From: Glandiceps talaboti
Lineage: Eukaryota > Hemichordata > Enteropneusta > Spengelidae
Assembly: GCF_964340395.1 (NCBI RefSeq)
Contig: NC_135559.1
Span: 19,166,650 to 19,230,649, forward strand
Direction of reading: 5' to 3'
Length of the DNA: 64,000 bases
Shown here: one piece after another, positions 1-9,281 of the stretch
How the letters are laid out: every line of letters begins with the position of its first letter
Numbering within the stretch: position 1 is the first letter of the stretch
Notes under the pieces: model-generated
Seen by the model: the letters and a program-made list of their open reading frames with translations, nothing else
What the model was told of the DNA's origin: nothing
The model's database searches: none
Position numbers and translations under genes: made by a program

Positions 1-37
1 ATACACATGTACACATATGCATATATATGTAGGCATG

Positions 38-71
<34 letters not shown>

Positions 72-173
72 AATATATAAAAAATTGAAAGAAGATCGAG
101 TCTAATATTACATTATGGATTTACACTATGGACCTTTTATAAAATATACATCCATCCATCCATCCATCCATCC
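38..173. repeat. Simple repeats (CATA)n and (ATCC)n
   Basis: A (CATA)n tract lies at 38-66 and an (ATCC)n tract at about 148-173. The paralogous site in block I-B is a longer (CATA)n tract interrupted by a 1.1-kb element (18881-20004). Confidence 0.9.
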
Positions 174-384
174 ATCTATACATACATTTCTTTATGTTAT
201 GGATGTAGCATATTTCAACAGGAAGGGGTAACAATGAATGCAGCCAAAGTAGTACCATAGGTAAATTTTGAAAATAAGTTTGAAGGAGCAAAGTGGGGGT
301 GGGTACGCGAGGGTGTTTCCCCTCCAAGAGATTTTTGAATTTCAAGGACTAAAAGAATGCTTTCTGGTGCCATTTTAAAATGTC

Positions 385-510
385 AAATTTTGAGTAACCC
401 CCCCTAGGCCCTTTCAATCCCCAATTTTTTGGGTAATCCCCCCTTTCACTCCCCAGTGTTCTTGAGTGACCCCCCTGTCATAAATAACGACAGCTCCCTA
501 AGCACCAACA
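385..510. repeat. GTGACCCCC dispersed repeat
   Basis: A C-rich interspersed sequence with runs of C separated by short AT-rich spacers. It ends in a conserved tail resembling CGACAGCTCCCTAAG. Related copies appear near 10800-10935, 12805-12955, 18650-18735, 20340-20450, 35078-35190, 40850-40985 and 54775-54865. No coding potential was seen. Confidence 0.6.
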
Positions 511-540
511 ATTAATCATAGAAAATATATATTTTAATTT

Positions 541-546
541 TTTATT
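541..546 (-). promoter_or_regulatory. Candidate ancestral poly(A) signal of gene A
   Basis: AATAAA on the minus strand inside a conserved block (about 525-600). The same block occurs near 20495-20500 in block I-B and at 36356-36361 close behind gene C. In gene C it lies 278 nt past the stop. Here it lies about 4.9 kb past the stop of gene A, apparently pushed away by the two TIR elements between. Whether transcripts still reach it is unknown. Confidence 0.4.
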
Positions 547-845
547 TGGGAGATCAAAAACCATTAGCAACAGTTTACACTTACACATACACTGAAGTGA
601 CAGTAAGGTAGAAATGATAGATGATAGATACAGGCACTAAAGCTCTTGGTAAATACACATGTAACTACGACCGAGTCTAATATTTGTGTACCCAGAATGC
701 CATGTCCAAGTGTTCATGGGTTATTTTAATATTTTATTTCTCTCAGTTTTAGAGAAGTTTTGCAATATAGAGGTGGTGAAAGTGAGTTTCCATGACTAAC
801 TAACTGGTCAGCAGCTTGGACAACCTCAGCCTCACACCTTTGTTC

Positions 846-1012
846 TCCTTTAAGGTGATTCAAAATGCTCACATTCACAATTGCTATTTCGCTAGACGAC
901 ATGCTTGTAAAACGCATTATGGTTTTAAGACTTTAAAAAATCCATCTGCAAACACCTTAAAATGACCATTTTTAATTCAGTTCCCTTCTGTTTTTCAGGT
1001 ATTTCCGGTCTC
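846..1012 (+). repeat. About 165-bp dispersed repeat (three copies)
   Basis: Near-identical sequence recurs at 8848-9010 and 20850-21010. It contains the shared words CAAAATGCTCACATTCAC and CTGCAAACACCTT. The copy at 8848 abuts an end of the TAGCACAACTGTA element family. Function and class are unknown. Confidence 0.7.
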
Positions 1013-1114
1013 ACCTCGACCACAGGATTTTGTGACATCATAAGGAGAAGTCGTTAGCACTAATTCTATGATGAGCGTAGTCAACAGGTGAACAAGTGAC
1101 CTATCGGTCAGAAT

Positions 1115-3211
1115 AGCTCCGCTGTTCTTTTTAGTCCCCGCCGGACGAAGTTCGGGACGGGGACTTATAGATTGGGTTCCGTCTGTCCGTGCGTCCGCAG
1201 CCGTTTCTTGGAGATGCCTGGACCGATTTTTTTCAAACTTGGTACAGGGGCAACATACAATGGCATACATATGCATGTCAATTTGTTTCATGATTCGATC
1301 CAATATGGCCGCCTAGCAGCCATTTTGTTTGCAAATTTTCCCTGTCTAAAGCCATAACTCAGACATGCTTGAACAGATCTCATTCAAAGTTGGTATTAGG
1401 ACAGTGTTATATGATATACATGTGCATATCCATTTTCATCATGATACAATCCAATATGGCTGCCTGGCAGCCATTTTGTTTGCGAATTTTCCATGTCCAA
1501 AGTCATAACTCAGACATGCTTGAACAGATCTCATTCAAAGTTGGTATTAGGACAGCGTTCTATGACATACATGTGCATATTCATTGTTGTCATGATACGA
1601 TCCAATATGGCTGCCTAGCAGCCATTTTGTTTGCGAATTTTCCATGTCCAAAGCCATAACTCAGACATGCTTGAACAGATCTCATTCAAAGTTGGTATTA
1701 GGACAGTGTTCTATGACATACATGTGCATATCCATTTTGGTCGTGATACGATCCCCCATACATACCAGACTCATCTTTTATTGTACTAGGCATGTTCCAT
1801 GTCCAACAAGCAGACACAACATATCTAAGTCTGTTTGATTTAGGTTCACAGGTGTTGTTGCATGATCAGAGTAGTGATAATTCCTTAAAACCCAATCATA
1901 GCGGGGACTATGTCATTCTCAATGACTTGTTATTTTTGTAACATGTAGAAGTGGTTCAGATGTTCAGCTCTTTGCAGTTTTGATTTAGCGATGTTATAAA
2001 GTGGTTAGTGGTTTCATATGATGTCTCACTATAAAATACATTTTACACAGAAAGTTGGTAAAATATTGTACCTTTATACCATAGTCACCATTTTACAAAA
2101 TATCTCAGAAAAATAATGACTGGGAAATGCACCCCCCCCCCCCCCCCCAAATGAGTTTTGAGGTTGGCTATAAATAATTCCAGTGTCTTATGGCTTTAAT
2201 CCCGGAAAATTTTAATAATGAATGAAATAAACTAGGGATATAAAATAATTTTGAGGCAATTCGAATTTCATTTTTCTAACAAATTTACCAAAAACACCAT
2301 AATTGTCAACAACATTCAACTTGTAGTAGACATAACACTGTCTGATATTTTAATCTAATAGTCTATGGACCTCCTTGCAGGTGCAATCGGTTTAGCGTGT
2401 TTTTTTTTACTTTAAGTTGTTTACACACACACACAGACACGGGGCGATCCCTACAGTTTGTTATCATTCCAGCTGATTGTCATATGAAGTGGCCTTTCCG
2501 ACAACAAGTCCATGAATTAAGAGAATCGAAAATGTCATGTTATTAACATTACTGTGGTATACGATAGAAATGCCGTAGGAAAAAATATAAAAAAAGTACT
2601 AAAAATAGCAGAATTTCAATTTCCAGAAAAAGCTAGTTGTGAACGAGGATGTTGTGCATTACCACATCGCAACATCAGCAATTTTGATGTGGCAATTTTG
2701 CCACCAATATAGCCATATTACATTGCTTGTTTGACGTGAATGGTGTATTTTGATAAGTGGCAGTTTACTTAAAGTCTCGTGGACTGATTTCCAATATGGC
2801 GTCAGTCACAATGCTCATTAATTTTTATTTTAGATAACAAAAAAAAAAAAAATAAAAAATAGAAAAGATGTGCAGACTTGAAATTAACAAATCTGAGTAA
2901 GCTACCCTCTGCACATCAACACACCAGATATCAAAGAAATCTGACAAGTAGTATTTGAGGAGATGATGAAAATATCATTTTTGAAAAAAAAATCATAAAA
3001 AATTGAAAATTGCACAGATCAACTTGGCATGAACAAATCTGAATAGCCTCCCCCAGGGAACGTGGACACCAAATATCCAAGTATTTGGGAGATGATGATG
3101 AAAATAAAAAAAGTTGACGGACACCTATGATTCACTTATACTAGTACCTCTATACCTCTATACCCACCTATACCTAAAGCTACGCTTTCTGCTTTCACTG
3201 ACGGCGGAGCT
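1115..3211 (+). mobile_element. TIR element AGCTCCGCTGT, copy 1 (gene A)
   Basis: The left end AGCTCCGCTGT is mirrored at the right end, here with one base changed. Conserved flanks outside the inverted ends (CCTATCGGTCAGAAT on the left, AATAAAACTC on the right) are shared by all four copies in the window. The body is AT-rich with no transposase, so it looks non-autonomous. This copy is interrupted by the 1131-1927 insertion. It sits 3' of gene A, in tandem with copy 2. Confidence 0.6.
1131..1927 (+). mobile_element. 0.8-kb insertion with AGTCCCCGC inverted ends and 151-bp repeats
   Basis: Block I-B has uninterrupted sequence at the equivalent site (about 21135), so this is a clean insertion. 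Its left edge begins AGTCCCCGC and GCGGGGACT lies near the right edge, followed by a small hairpin (GTCATT-CTC-AATGAC) before the flanking sequence resumes. It contains about 3.5 tandem copies of a 151-bp unit (1205-1740), with GCCATAACTC-like words at 1351, 1502 and 1653. There is no coding capacity. The class is unclear: the hairpin near the 3' end recalls Helitrons, but the usual TC and CTRR ends are absent. Confidence 0.65.
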
Positions 3212-3576
3212 AATAAAACTCCATAGCATTGTGAAAAAATACATTGCTGGTGGTTGTAATAGACATCAGTAATCAAAAACTACAGTGTACATGTCTTATT
3301 AACCAACATTTACTGATATTTACAGTTTCTGACTAATTGTCAGTGTATGTGGGTATAAATGCTAAAATATTATGTCCCATAAACAAACGGCTAGACTAGA
3401 TATACATAAACACTTGTAATGTCACGTTTCACATTCAATGAGTTTTATTTATCTGATTTTTATCATTTGCTGACAAGAAGCATTACAATACCAACATGGG
3501 GCGTTGAAGGCATCCCAAGGATGGCATATTTTAGCCCACTCATATGTTATCTAACAAGCGACCTATCGGTCAGAAT

Positions 3577-5346
3577 AGCTCCGCTGTTTTTTTTTTTAAT
3601 TATTATTTTTTTTTTATTTTGGTGACATGTAGAAGTGGTTCAGTTCTTCACTATGCAGTTTTGTTTTAGCGATGTAATAAAGTGGTTACTGGTTTCATAT
3701 GTCTCACTATAAAACACATTTTACACAGAAGTTGGTAACGTATTGTACTTTTATGCCATAGTCACCATTTTATAATAAAAATCTACTGTTATGAAAAATT
3801 GCACAAAATCTCTGAAAAAAATGAATGGGAAATGCACACAAGAAAAAAGAATAAAAAAGAGGATTTTGAGGTTGGCTATAAATAATTCCAGTGTCTTACA
3901 GCTTTAACCCTGGAAAATGTTAATGATGAATGAAATAAACTAGGGATCTAAAATAATTTTGAGGCAATTTGAATTTCAATTTTCTAACAAATTTACCAAG
4001 TCAACAACATTAAACTTGTACTAGTTGTAGTAGATATATATAGGGAAGAAATGTATTAATCGCCATCTTAGTTTCCGTACGGCGACATTCCCAAGTACCC
4101 GGAAGAGAGTCATTCTCAGCCATACGTTATAGTGGTAACACTCGTTCATGTTCGATTACCTTTCATAAAGAAAACACAATGAAATGGTTGAAGTGATCTT
4201 TTTTTTAAATTTCTTTTCATCACAAAAACAAAATCTGTGTGATCAAAAGTGTTGTAAACTAAACCAGAAAGAATTATCGGACTGGCTAAATTTCCCGCTG
4301 AACTGGAGTAAGGTCCAAGCCTCGATAGTACGTGAGGAAATCGTCTCAAACTAGCGATACAACTTTCAAAATATAACTTGACATGTCTTCATTTGTTAGA
4401 GTTATACAATTCAAGACGGGTTTTCACTCGAAAAAAACAATTCTGTGAATAATGACACTCTGAACGCAGCGATTTCTCGGACGATGTTACCACTGTAATG
4501 TATGGCTGGCAACGACTTGCTTCCGGGTTAGTCCCTCGTTCATCCGGGTACTTGGGATTGTCGCCGTACGGAAACTCACTTGTCGTGCATTACCACATCG
4601 GTAATTTTGATGCTGTAATTTTGCCACCAATATTGATCGTACAAAAACAAAACTCCATAAATGAACCACAAAAATCGTCCCATATACTTCAGTTCAGGCA
4701 TGCACGACTTCTCACTTGATCGTGAGGTGCGTATACTGGAATGAACCATTCTGTAGGAGGGGTGGAGAATTTGATTTGAAGTTTACAACCCTGTTTCGAA
4801 CAAATATTTGTCATTTGGGCACACAATGCGTAGAATTAAGACTACAGCACATATTACATTGCTTGTTTGACGTCAATAGTGTCTTTTGAAAAGTTGCAGT
4901 TTACCTAAAGTCTCGCGGACTGATTTCCAATATGGCGTCGGTCATAATGCTCATTAACATATTCATTTTTTTTAAATTACAAAAAAAAATCATAAAAAAT
5001 AAAAAGACTTGAAATTAACAATCTAAGTAAGCTACCCCCTGCGCATCAACACACCAGATATCAAAGCAATCTTACAAGAAGTACGTGAGGAGATGATGAA
5101 AATGTCATTTTATGAAAGAAAATCATAAAAAATTGAAAATGGCACAGATCAACTTGGCATGAACAAATCTGAATAGCCTCCCCCCCAGGGAACATGCACA
5201 CCCAATATCGAAGAACTCTGACTCACTTTAGGCGAAGATAATGAAAATATAAAAGTTTGACGGACACCTATGACTCACTCTACTCTCTATACTCTATACA
5301 ACCTATACCTAAAGCTACGCTTTCAGCTTTCGCTGACAGCGGAGCT
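3577..5346 (+). mobile_element. TIR element AGCTCCGCTGT, copy 2 (gene A)
   Basis: Perfect 11-bp inverted ends AGCTCCGCTGT and ACAGCGGAGCT. The interior is homologous to copy 1, including a shared cacattttacacagaa-type block and the final TTGACGGACACCTATGA stretch. It carries the nested 507-bp element at 4070-4576. The right end lies about 145 nt from the stop codon of gene A, so it occupies the 3' UTR or immediate 3' flank. Confidence 0.65.
4070..4576. mobile_element. Nested 507-bp MITE with long inverted ends
   Basis: Inverted ends start AGTTTCCGTACGGCGAC and match over 33 bp with one mismatch. After an insertion of about 20 nt in the right arm, a second inverted block (CAGCCATAC...AGTGGTAAC) continues the match. 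There is no transposase ORF. The identical nested element at 23288-23794 shows that insertion preceded the segmental duplication. The superfamily is not identifiable from the termini alone. Confidence 0.75.
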
Positions 5347-5399
5347 AATAAAACTCTTCTAACTCATTAAACAAATGCCCTTTCATTTAAGTTTATCAT

Positions 5400-5491
5400 G
5401 ATATGCTCCTTCATCAGATTGTCACTTCGTGTGAAGATGTTCAATCAGAGTTCCAGCTAACTGAAACACACTCTTTACAAACAAATGGGAT
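5400..5491 (-). pseudogene. Decayed extra zinc finger past the gene A stop codon
   Basis: Reading on past the stop in the same frame gives PFVCKEC, the first half of a finger. A frame change then gives a helix-like QLAGTLIEHLHTK. The TAA stop stands where the linker Glu codon (GAA) would be. Genes A and B share the identical remnant (B at 24690-24781), so their ancestor encoded one more finger. Confidence 0.65.
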
Positions 5492-7786
5492 TTAATTTGT
5501 GTGAATCATGATGTGATTCTCTAGATGGCTACTTTGACAAAACTGTGTACCACACTCTTTACACACATATGGTCTTTGATTTGTGTGAATCCTCATATGT
5601 CTCTTCAGATTTGAAGTCGTAGTAAACCCATTACCACATTCTTTACACACACATGGTCTTTCATTTGTGTGTATCCTCATGTGTGTTTTGAGATGTGAAG
5701 TCATAGTAAACCCCTTTCCACATTCTTTACACACATATGGTCTTTCATTTGTGTGGATCCGCATGTGTGCCTTCAGAGGTGAAGTCTGTGTAAATCCTTT
5801 ACCACATTCTTTACACACACATGGTCTTTCATTTGTGTGGATCCTCATGTGTACCTTCAAATTTGAAGCCATAGTAAACCCCTTTCCACATTCTTTACAC
5901 ACATATGGTCTTTCATTTGTGTGGATCCTCATGTGTACCTTCAGATCTGAAGTCATAGTAAACCCTTTACCACACTCTTTACATACATATGGTCTTTCAT
6001 TTGTGTGAATCCTCATGTGTCTCTTCAGATTTGAAGTCGTAGTAAACCCTTCACCACATTCTTTACACACACATGGTCTTTCATTTGTGTGGATCCTCAT
6101 GTGTATCTTCAGATGTGACACCCTAGTACACCCCTTTCCACATTCTTTACACACATATGGTCTTTCATTTGTGTGTATCCTCATGTGTGTTTTGAGATGT
6201 GAAGCCATAGTAAACCCCTTTCCACATTCTTTACACACATATTGTCTTTCATTTGTGTGGATCCTCATGTGTGCCTTCAGATGTGAAGTCTGTGTAAATC
6301 CTTTACCACATTCTTTACACACACGTGGTCTTTCATGTGTGTGTATCCTCATGTGTATCTTCAGATGTGAAACCCTAGTAAACCCCTTTCCACATTCTTT
6401 ACACACACATGGTCTTTCATTTGTGTGTATCCTCATGTGTGCCTTCAGATGTGAAGTCCTAGTAAACCCTTTACCACATTCTTTACACACATATGGTCTT
6501 TCATTTGTGTGGATCCTCATGTGTCTCTTCAGATGTGAAGCCAAAGTAAACCCTTTACCACACTCTTTACACACACATGGTCTTTCATTTGTGTGTATCC
6601 TCATGTGTATATTCAGATGTGAAGTCCTAGTAAACCCTTTACCACATTCTTTACACACACATGGTCTTTCATTTGTGTGGATCCTAATGTGTGTCTTTAG
6701 AATACTTCTCTGATTAAACCCTTTACCACATTCTTTACACACATATGGTCTTCCATTTGTGTGGATCCTAATGTGTGCCTTCAGATGTGAAGTCTTAGTA
6801 AACCTTTTACCACATTCGATACACTCATATGGTCTTTCATTTGTGCAGATTATCTGGGGCATTACTACTATAACTCTACTCTTGTCTTTAAACACTTTGC
6901 TTTCATCTGTGATTCCAGAGTCATAATTCTGTTTTTGGTTCACTTTCTCATGGTCAATTCCTAGTAGCTGAGCACTTACAAAATCTACTTGGTCAATCGC
7001 AATAGGAAATGGATGATGCACTTGAGTGGATAAGTTACTGTCTGACTCCAATCCTTTGTTTGAGTGTTTAACTTCACTGACATTGACACAAGAGGAAGGA
7101 CACCCAAGTCCATCTGTTCTTGAACCTTCACTAGTTCCTTTCCAGTAATTCTGCACAGTATTAATATCATGTTCATCTGGTATTACAGTATCTTCTTTAT
7201 CTATTTGTATCTCATCTTTTACTGTGATATTGGAAAAGATATTTTCTGCTACTAACTCTGGTTTGACTTCAGTATTGACTGGCATGAGTTCGTTAGAATA
7301 TGGCATCCCTGTTAAATCAAGCCTTGTGTCATTAGTTATGCCTTCATCAACAAGAATGTAGTTGCTGACAATATCTTCCTGTTTGATCACCACCCCTTCT
7401 TTTTCTAGTATTTGTTGTTCATCTTTGATTGCGATGGGTTTAGTAGGATAGTCATGAGTCTTTTCCACCTTGTACACAATACTCTCATTTTGTTGATTGT
7501 GAAGAGAGTGTAGGTTCTCAAATTGATCTTCATATTTGATTGGATCCGGTTCATTAGCACAGTAATGGGCATCTGTCACATTACACATGATACTGTTTTC
7601 TTGCTGACAGTGACAAGAATAGTTGTTCTCAGATTGTTCTTTATATCTGACTGAGATAGGTTCACTAGGACAATAAGAGGAATCCATCACATTACACATG
7701 ATACCATTTTCTTGCTGACTGTGAAGTGGATCATTGTTTGTAGAATCTTCTTCCTTGACTATAATTTTCTCCATCTCTTGGGACAT
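5492..7786 (-). CDS. C2H2 zinc-finger protein A (16 fingers)
   Basis: A single-exon coding region of 764 codons from the ATG at 7786-7784. The preceding TTG is in frame but is not a plausible eukaryotic start. A splice acceptor (ttttcattag) lies 15 nt upstream of the ATG, and the frame stays open to it, so coding could begin in an earlier exon. Residues 1 to about 317 are acidic with no KRAB, BTB, SCAN or ZAD signature that I recognise. They begin with three 37-residue repeats (about 15-125), then carry several psi-K-x-E motifs (VKEE, IKQE, VKPE, VKDE) that fit the SUMO consensus. Sixteen 28-residue C2H2 fingers follow, RPYVCKECGKGF type with HTNERP linkers. Finger 9 has Cys in place of the core Phe. 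A likely nuclear DNA-binding regulator; target unknown. Its close paralogue is gene B. Confidence 0.93.
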   Translation of the reverse strand: MSQEMEKIIVKEEDSTNNDPLHSQQENGIMCNVMDSSYCPSEPISVRYKEQSENNYSCHCQQENSIMCNVTDAHYCANEPDPIKYEDQFENLHSLHNQQNESIVYKVEKTHDYPTKPIAIKDEQQILEKEGVVIKQEDIVSNYILVDEGITNDTRLDLTGMPYSNELMPVNTEVKPELVAENIFSNITVKDEIQIDKEDTVIPDEHDINTVQNYWKGTSEGSRTDGLGCPSSCVNVSEVKHSNKGLESDSNLSTQVHHPFPIAIDQVDFVSAQLLGIDHEKVNQKQNYDSGITDESKVFKDKSRVIVVMPQIICTNERPYECIECGKRFTKTSHLKAHIRIHTNGRPYVCKECGKGFNQRSILKTHIRIHTNERPCVCKECGKGFTRTSHLNIHMRIHTNERPCVCKECGKGFTLASHLKRHMRIHTNERPYVCKECGKGFTRTSHLKAHMRIHTNERPCVCKECGKGFTRVSHLKIHMRIHTHERPRVCKECGKGFTQTSHLKAHMRIHTNERQYVCKECGKGFTMASHLKTHMRIHTNERPYVCKECGKGCTRVSHLKIHMRIHTNERPCVCKECGEGFTTTSNLKRHMRIHTNERPYVCKECGKGFTMTSDLKVHMRIHTNERPYVCKECGKGFTMASNLKVHMRIHTNERPCVCKECGKGFTQTSPLKAHMRIHTNERPYVCKECGKGFTMTSHLKTHMRIHTNERPCVCKECGNGFTTTSNLKRHMRIHTNQRPYVCKECGTQFCQSSHLENHIMIHTN
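7412..7744 (-). repeat. Coding minisatellite: three 37-residue repeats in protein A
   Basis: Three 111-nt units encode related 37-residue segments. Each has a QQ(E/N) motif, a central C/Y-NV block and an end shaped like V/I-K/R-x-E-x-Q. Gene B has six such units. The last two units in A contain IKYE and IKDE; the first has VRYK. Confidence 0.85.
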
Positions 7787-7811
7787 CAAGGAGTCAGTTA
7801 TCTAATGAAAA
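7787..7811 (-). promoter_or_regulatory. Splice acceptor before the gene A coding exon
   Basis: On the minus strand a pyrimidine-rich tract runs into TTTTCATTAG, and the exon begins at 7801. Gene B (exon starting about 27769) and gene C (about 38372) have acceptors at the equivalent place, then ATAnCTGACTC and the start codon. The 15 nt before the ATG are open in frame in A, B and C (I-T/P/S-D-S-L). Confidence 0.75.
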
Positions 7812-7863
7812 AGAATGGAAAAATAAACTATAGTATAAGAACACATGTTAAAAATCTACGTAA

Positions 7864-8700
7864 AAATGACAATTAGGAGAAATGGCAAAACAACAAGGTA
7901 AAATTAGAAAGTTTGACGTTAATATTATACTTCCTAAATTTCTAATCGAAAATCTATGAGATGTAAATTGAATGCCTCCTGTAAGGGAATCACCAATTAT
8001 GCAAATTACCCATTAAAATGATATTCAAAACAAATATGGTAATGAACGTTTTTCGACAAAGTACTGACAATAATTAATTATGCAAAGTGTTCCCTAAATC
8101 TTTGGGTGAAATCGACGGCTTTTATAGTACATATACACTCTGTTACATTTAACGTACGTATTAAATTGTATGGAAATTGAAGTACGCAGTCTTAAGATAT
8201 AGCCTAATTACCCAAACTCATTGATTATGCAAATTATTCATTAACACCATAAGGTACATCAACAAATCTTATAGGACAAATGCATTTCGTTATATTTAAA
8301 GAATATACTAAATTATATCGTAATTGAAGTATGTAGTCTTAAGATATATAGCCTAATTGCCTAAATTCATTAATTATGCAAATGATTCATTAAGACTTAA
8401 AGTTACATCAACAAGCTTGATACAGTATATGTAATATACGTTTATTTGATATTTGTACCAAATTATATGAAGTTTGAAACTTGAATTCATAAGATATAGA
8501 CTTATTGCTGAAAACCGTTGATTATGCAAATGAGTCAATAAAATTTATTGGATATTTACCAAAACCTAATCAGATCTTCCTTTTCCCAATAGGAAAATGT
8601 GTACCAAATTTCATATCAATTGACCAAGTCATTTTGGAGAAAACGATGTCACATACACACACAGACATTTCTGCCCGTTTCTGCCCCTAAAGTATCTCCT
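7864..8700. repeat. Diverged ~150-bp tandem repeats in the gene A intron
   Basis: No gene seen. The words ATTATGCAAAT followed by ATTCATTAA recur about every 147-156 nt (near 7997, 8070, 8223, 8374 and 8521), each with AGATATAGCCTAATT-like neighbours. Another piece of the same family lies at 58940-59160 and ends in the same (CA)n tract. Confidence 0.65.
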
Positions 8701-9281
8701 TATGGAAGGAAATCAAACGTGTCAGTCATTACTTACACCAATTCATGTGTATACTCATGGTATTTGCACAAGTGTGATACTACAAATAACACCAATAATA
8801 TTGTAGCACAACTATAAATTTTTTGTGTTACTTTTTCTTATTCTTAAAGGTGGTTCAAAATGCTCACATTCACTATTGGTATTTTGCTAGACATGTTTGT
8901 GAAATGTATTCTGGTTTTAAAATTTTAAAAAAGTGTCTGCAAACACCTTGAAATGACCTTTTTTTTCAGTCGGTTCCCTTCGGATTTACTTCGAGAGTTT
9001 TCAACAGGTAAATAAAACTGTATCATCTTACTAGTTTATGCATGATCGAATGTTTGTCCAGTGTGATAATCTCCCAGCAGATGAGAGATAAAGCAAACTG
9101 TTAACGTAAGTGATCTCTCGCCAATTATAAGATTAGGAATGTTTTAATGTAGATAAGAGGAGAATGGACAAGGCGTCTTTATTTAGTCAATAAAGAAAAG
9201 AGAGAATTCCATACAGCCTCAGACTGCTAGTGGTCTGAGATATAGCTGAGAGCAAAGTAACCAGGGAAAGAAAAAGAGATA

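Larger units (their letters stand above)
1..7863. repeat. Segmental duplication block I-A (copy of 18830-27840)
   Basis: This stretch matches 18830-27840 almost throughout in the same orientation: the same microsatellite start, the same 3' flank with two TIR elements, and the same ZNF gene ending at the same splice acceptor. The near-identity stops about 60 nt into the intron. Weaker homology then resumes in islands (8750-9010 with 28200-28310 or 20850-21010; 16500-17260 with 35475-36140), so the original unit was probably about 17 kb. The left end lies outside the window. Copy-specific insertions are a 0.8-kb insert at 1131-1927 here, and a 1.1-kb element plus a LINE tail in the other copy. 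Confidence 0.9.

Noticed and set aside
1131-1927. Calling this insertion a Helitron
   Set aside because: A 3' hairpin exists, but the 5' TC and 3' CTRR termini are not present and the edges show inverted repeats instead.
6015-6713. Long plus-strand ORFs antisense to the finger arrays of A and B (for example 232 codons)
   Set aside because: They are the reverse reading of the repetitive C2H2 codons (HSLHTHGLSFV repeats), follow the array period exactly and have no independent signature.
7787-7789. TTG as start codon of gene A (and likewise for B and C)
   Set aside because: Eukaryotic initiation at TTG is unlikely when an ATG follows immediately; the ATG was used.
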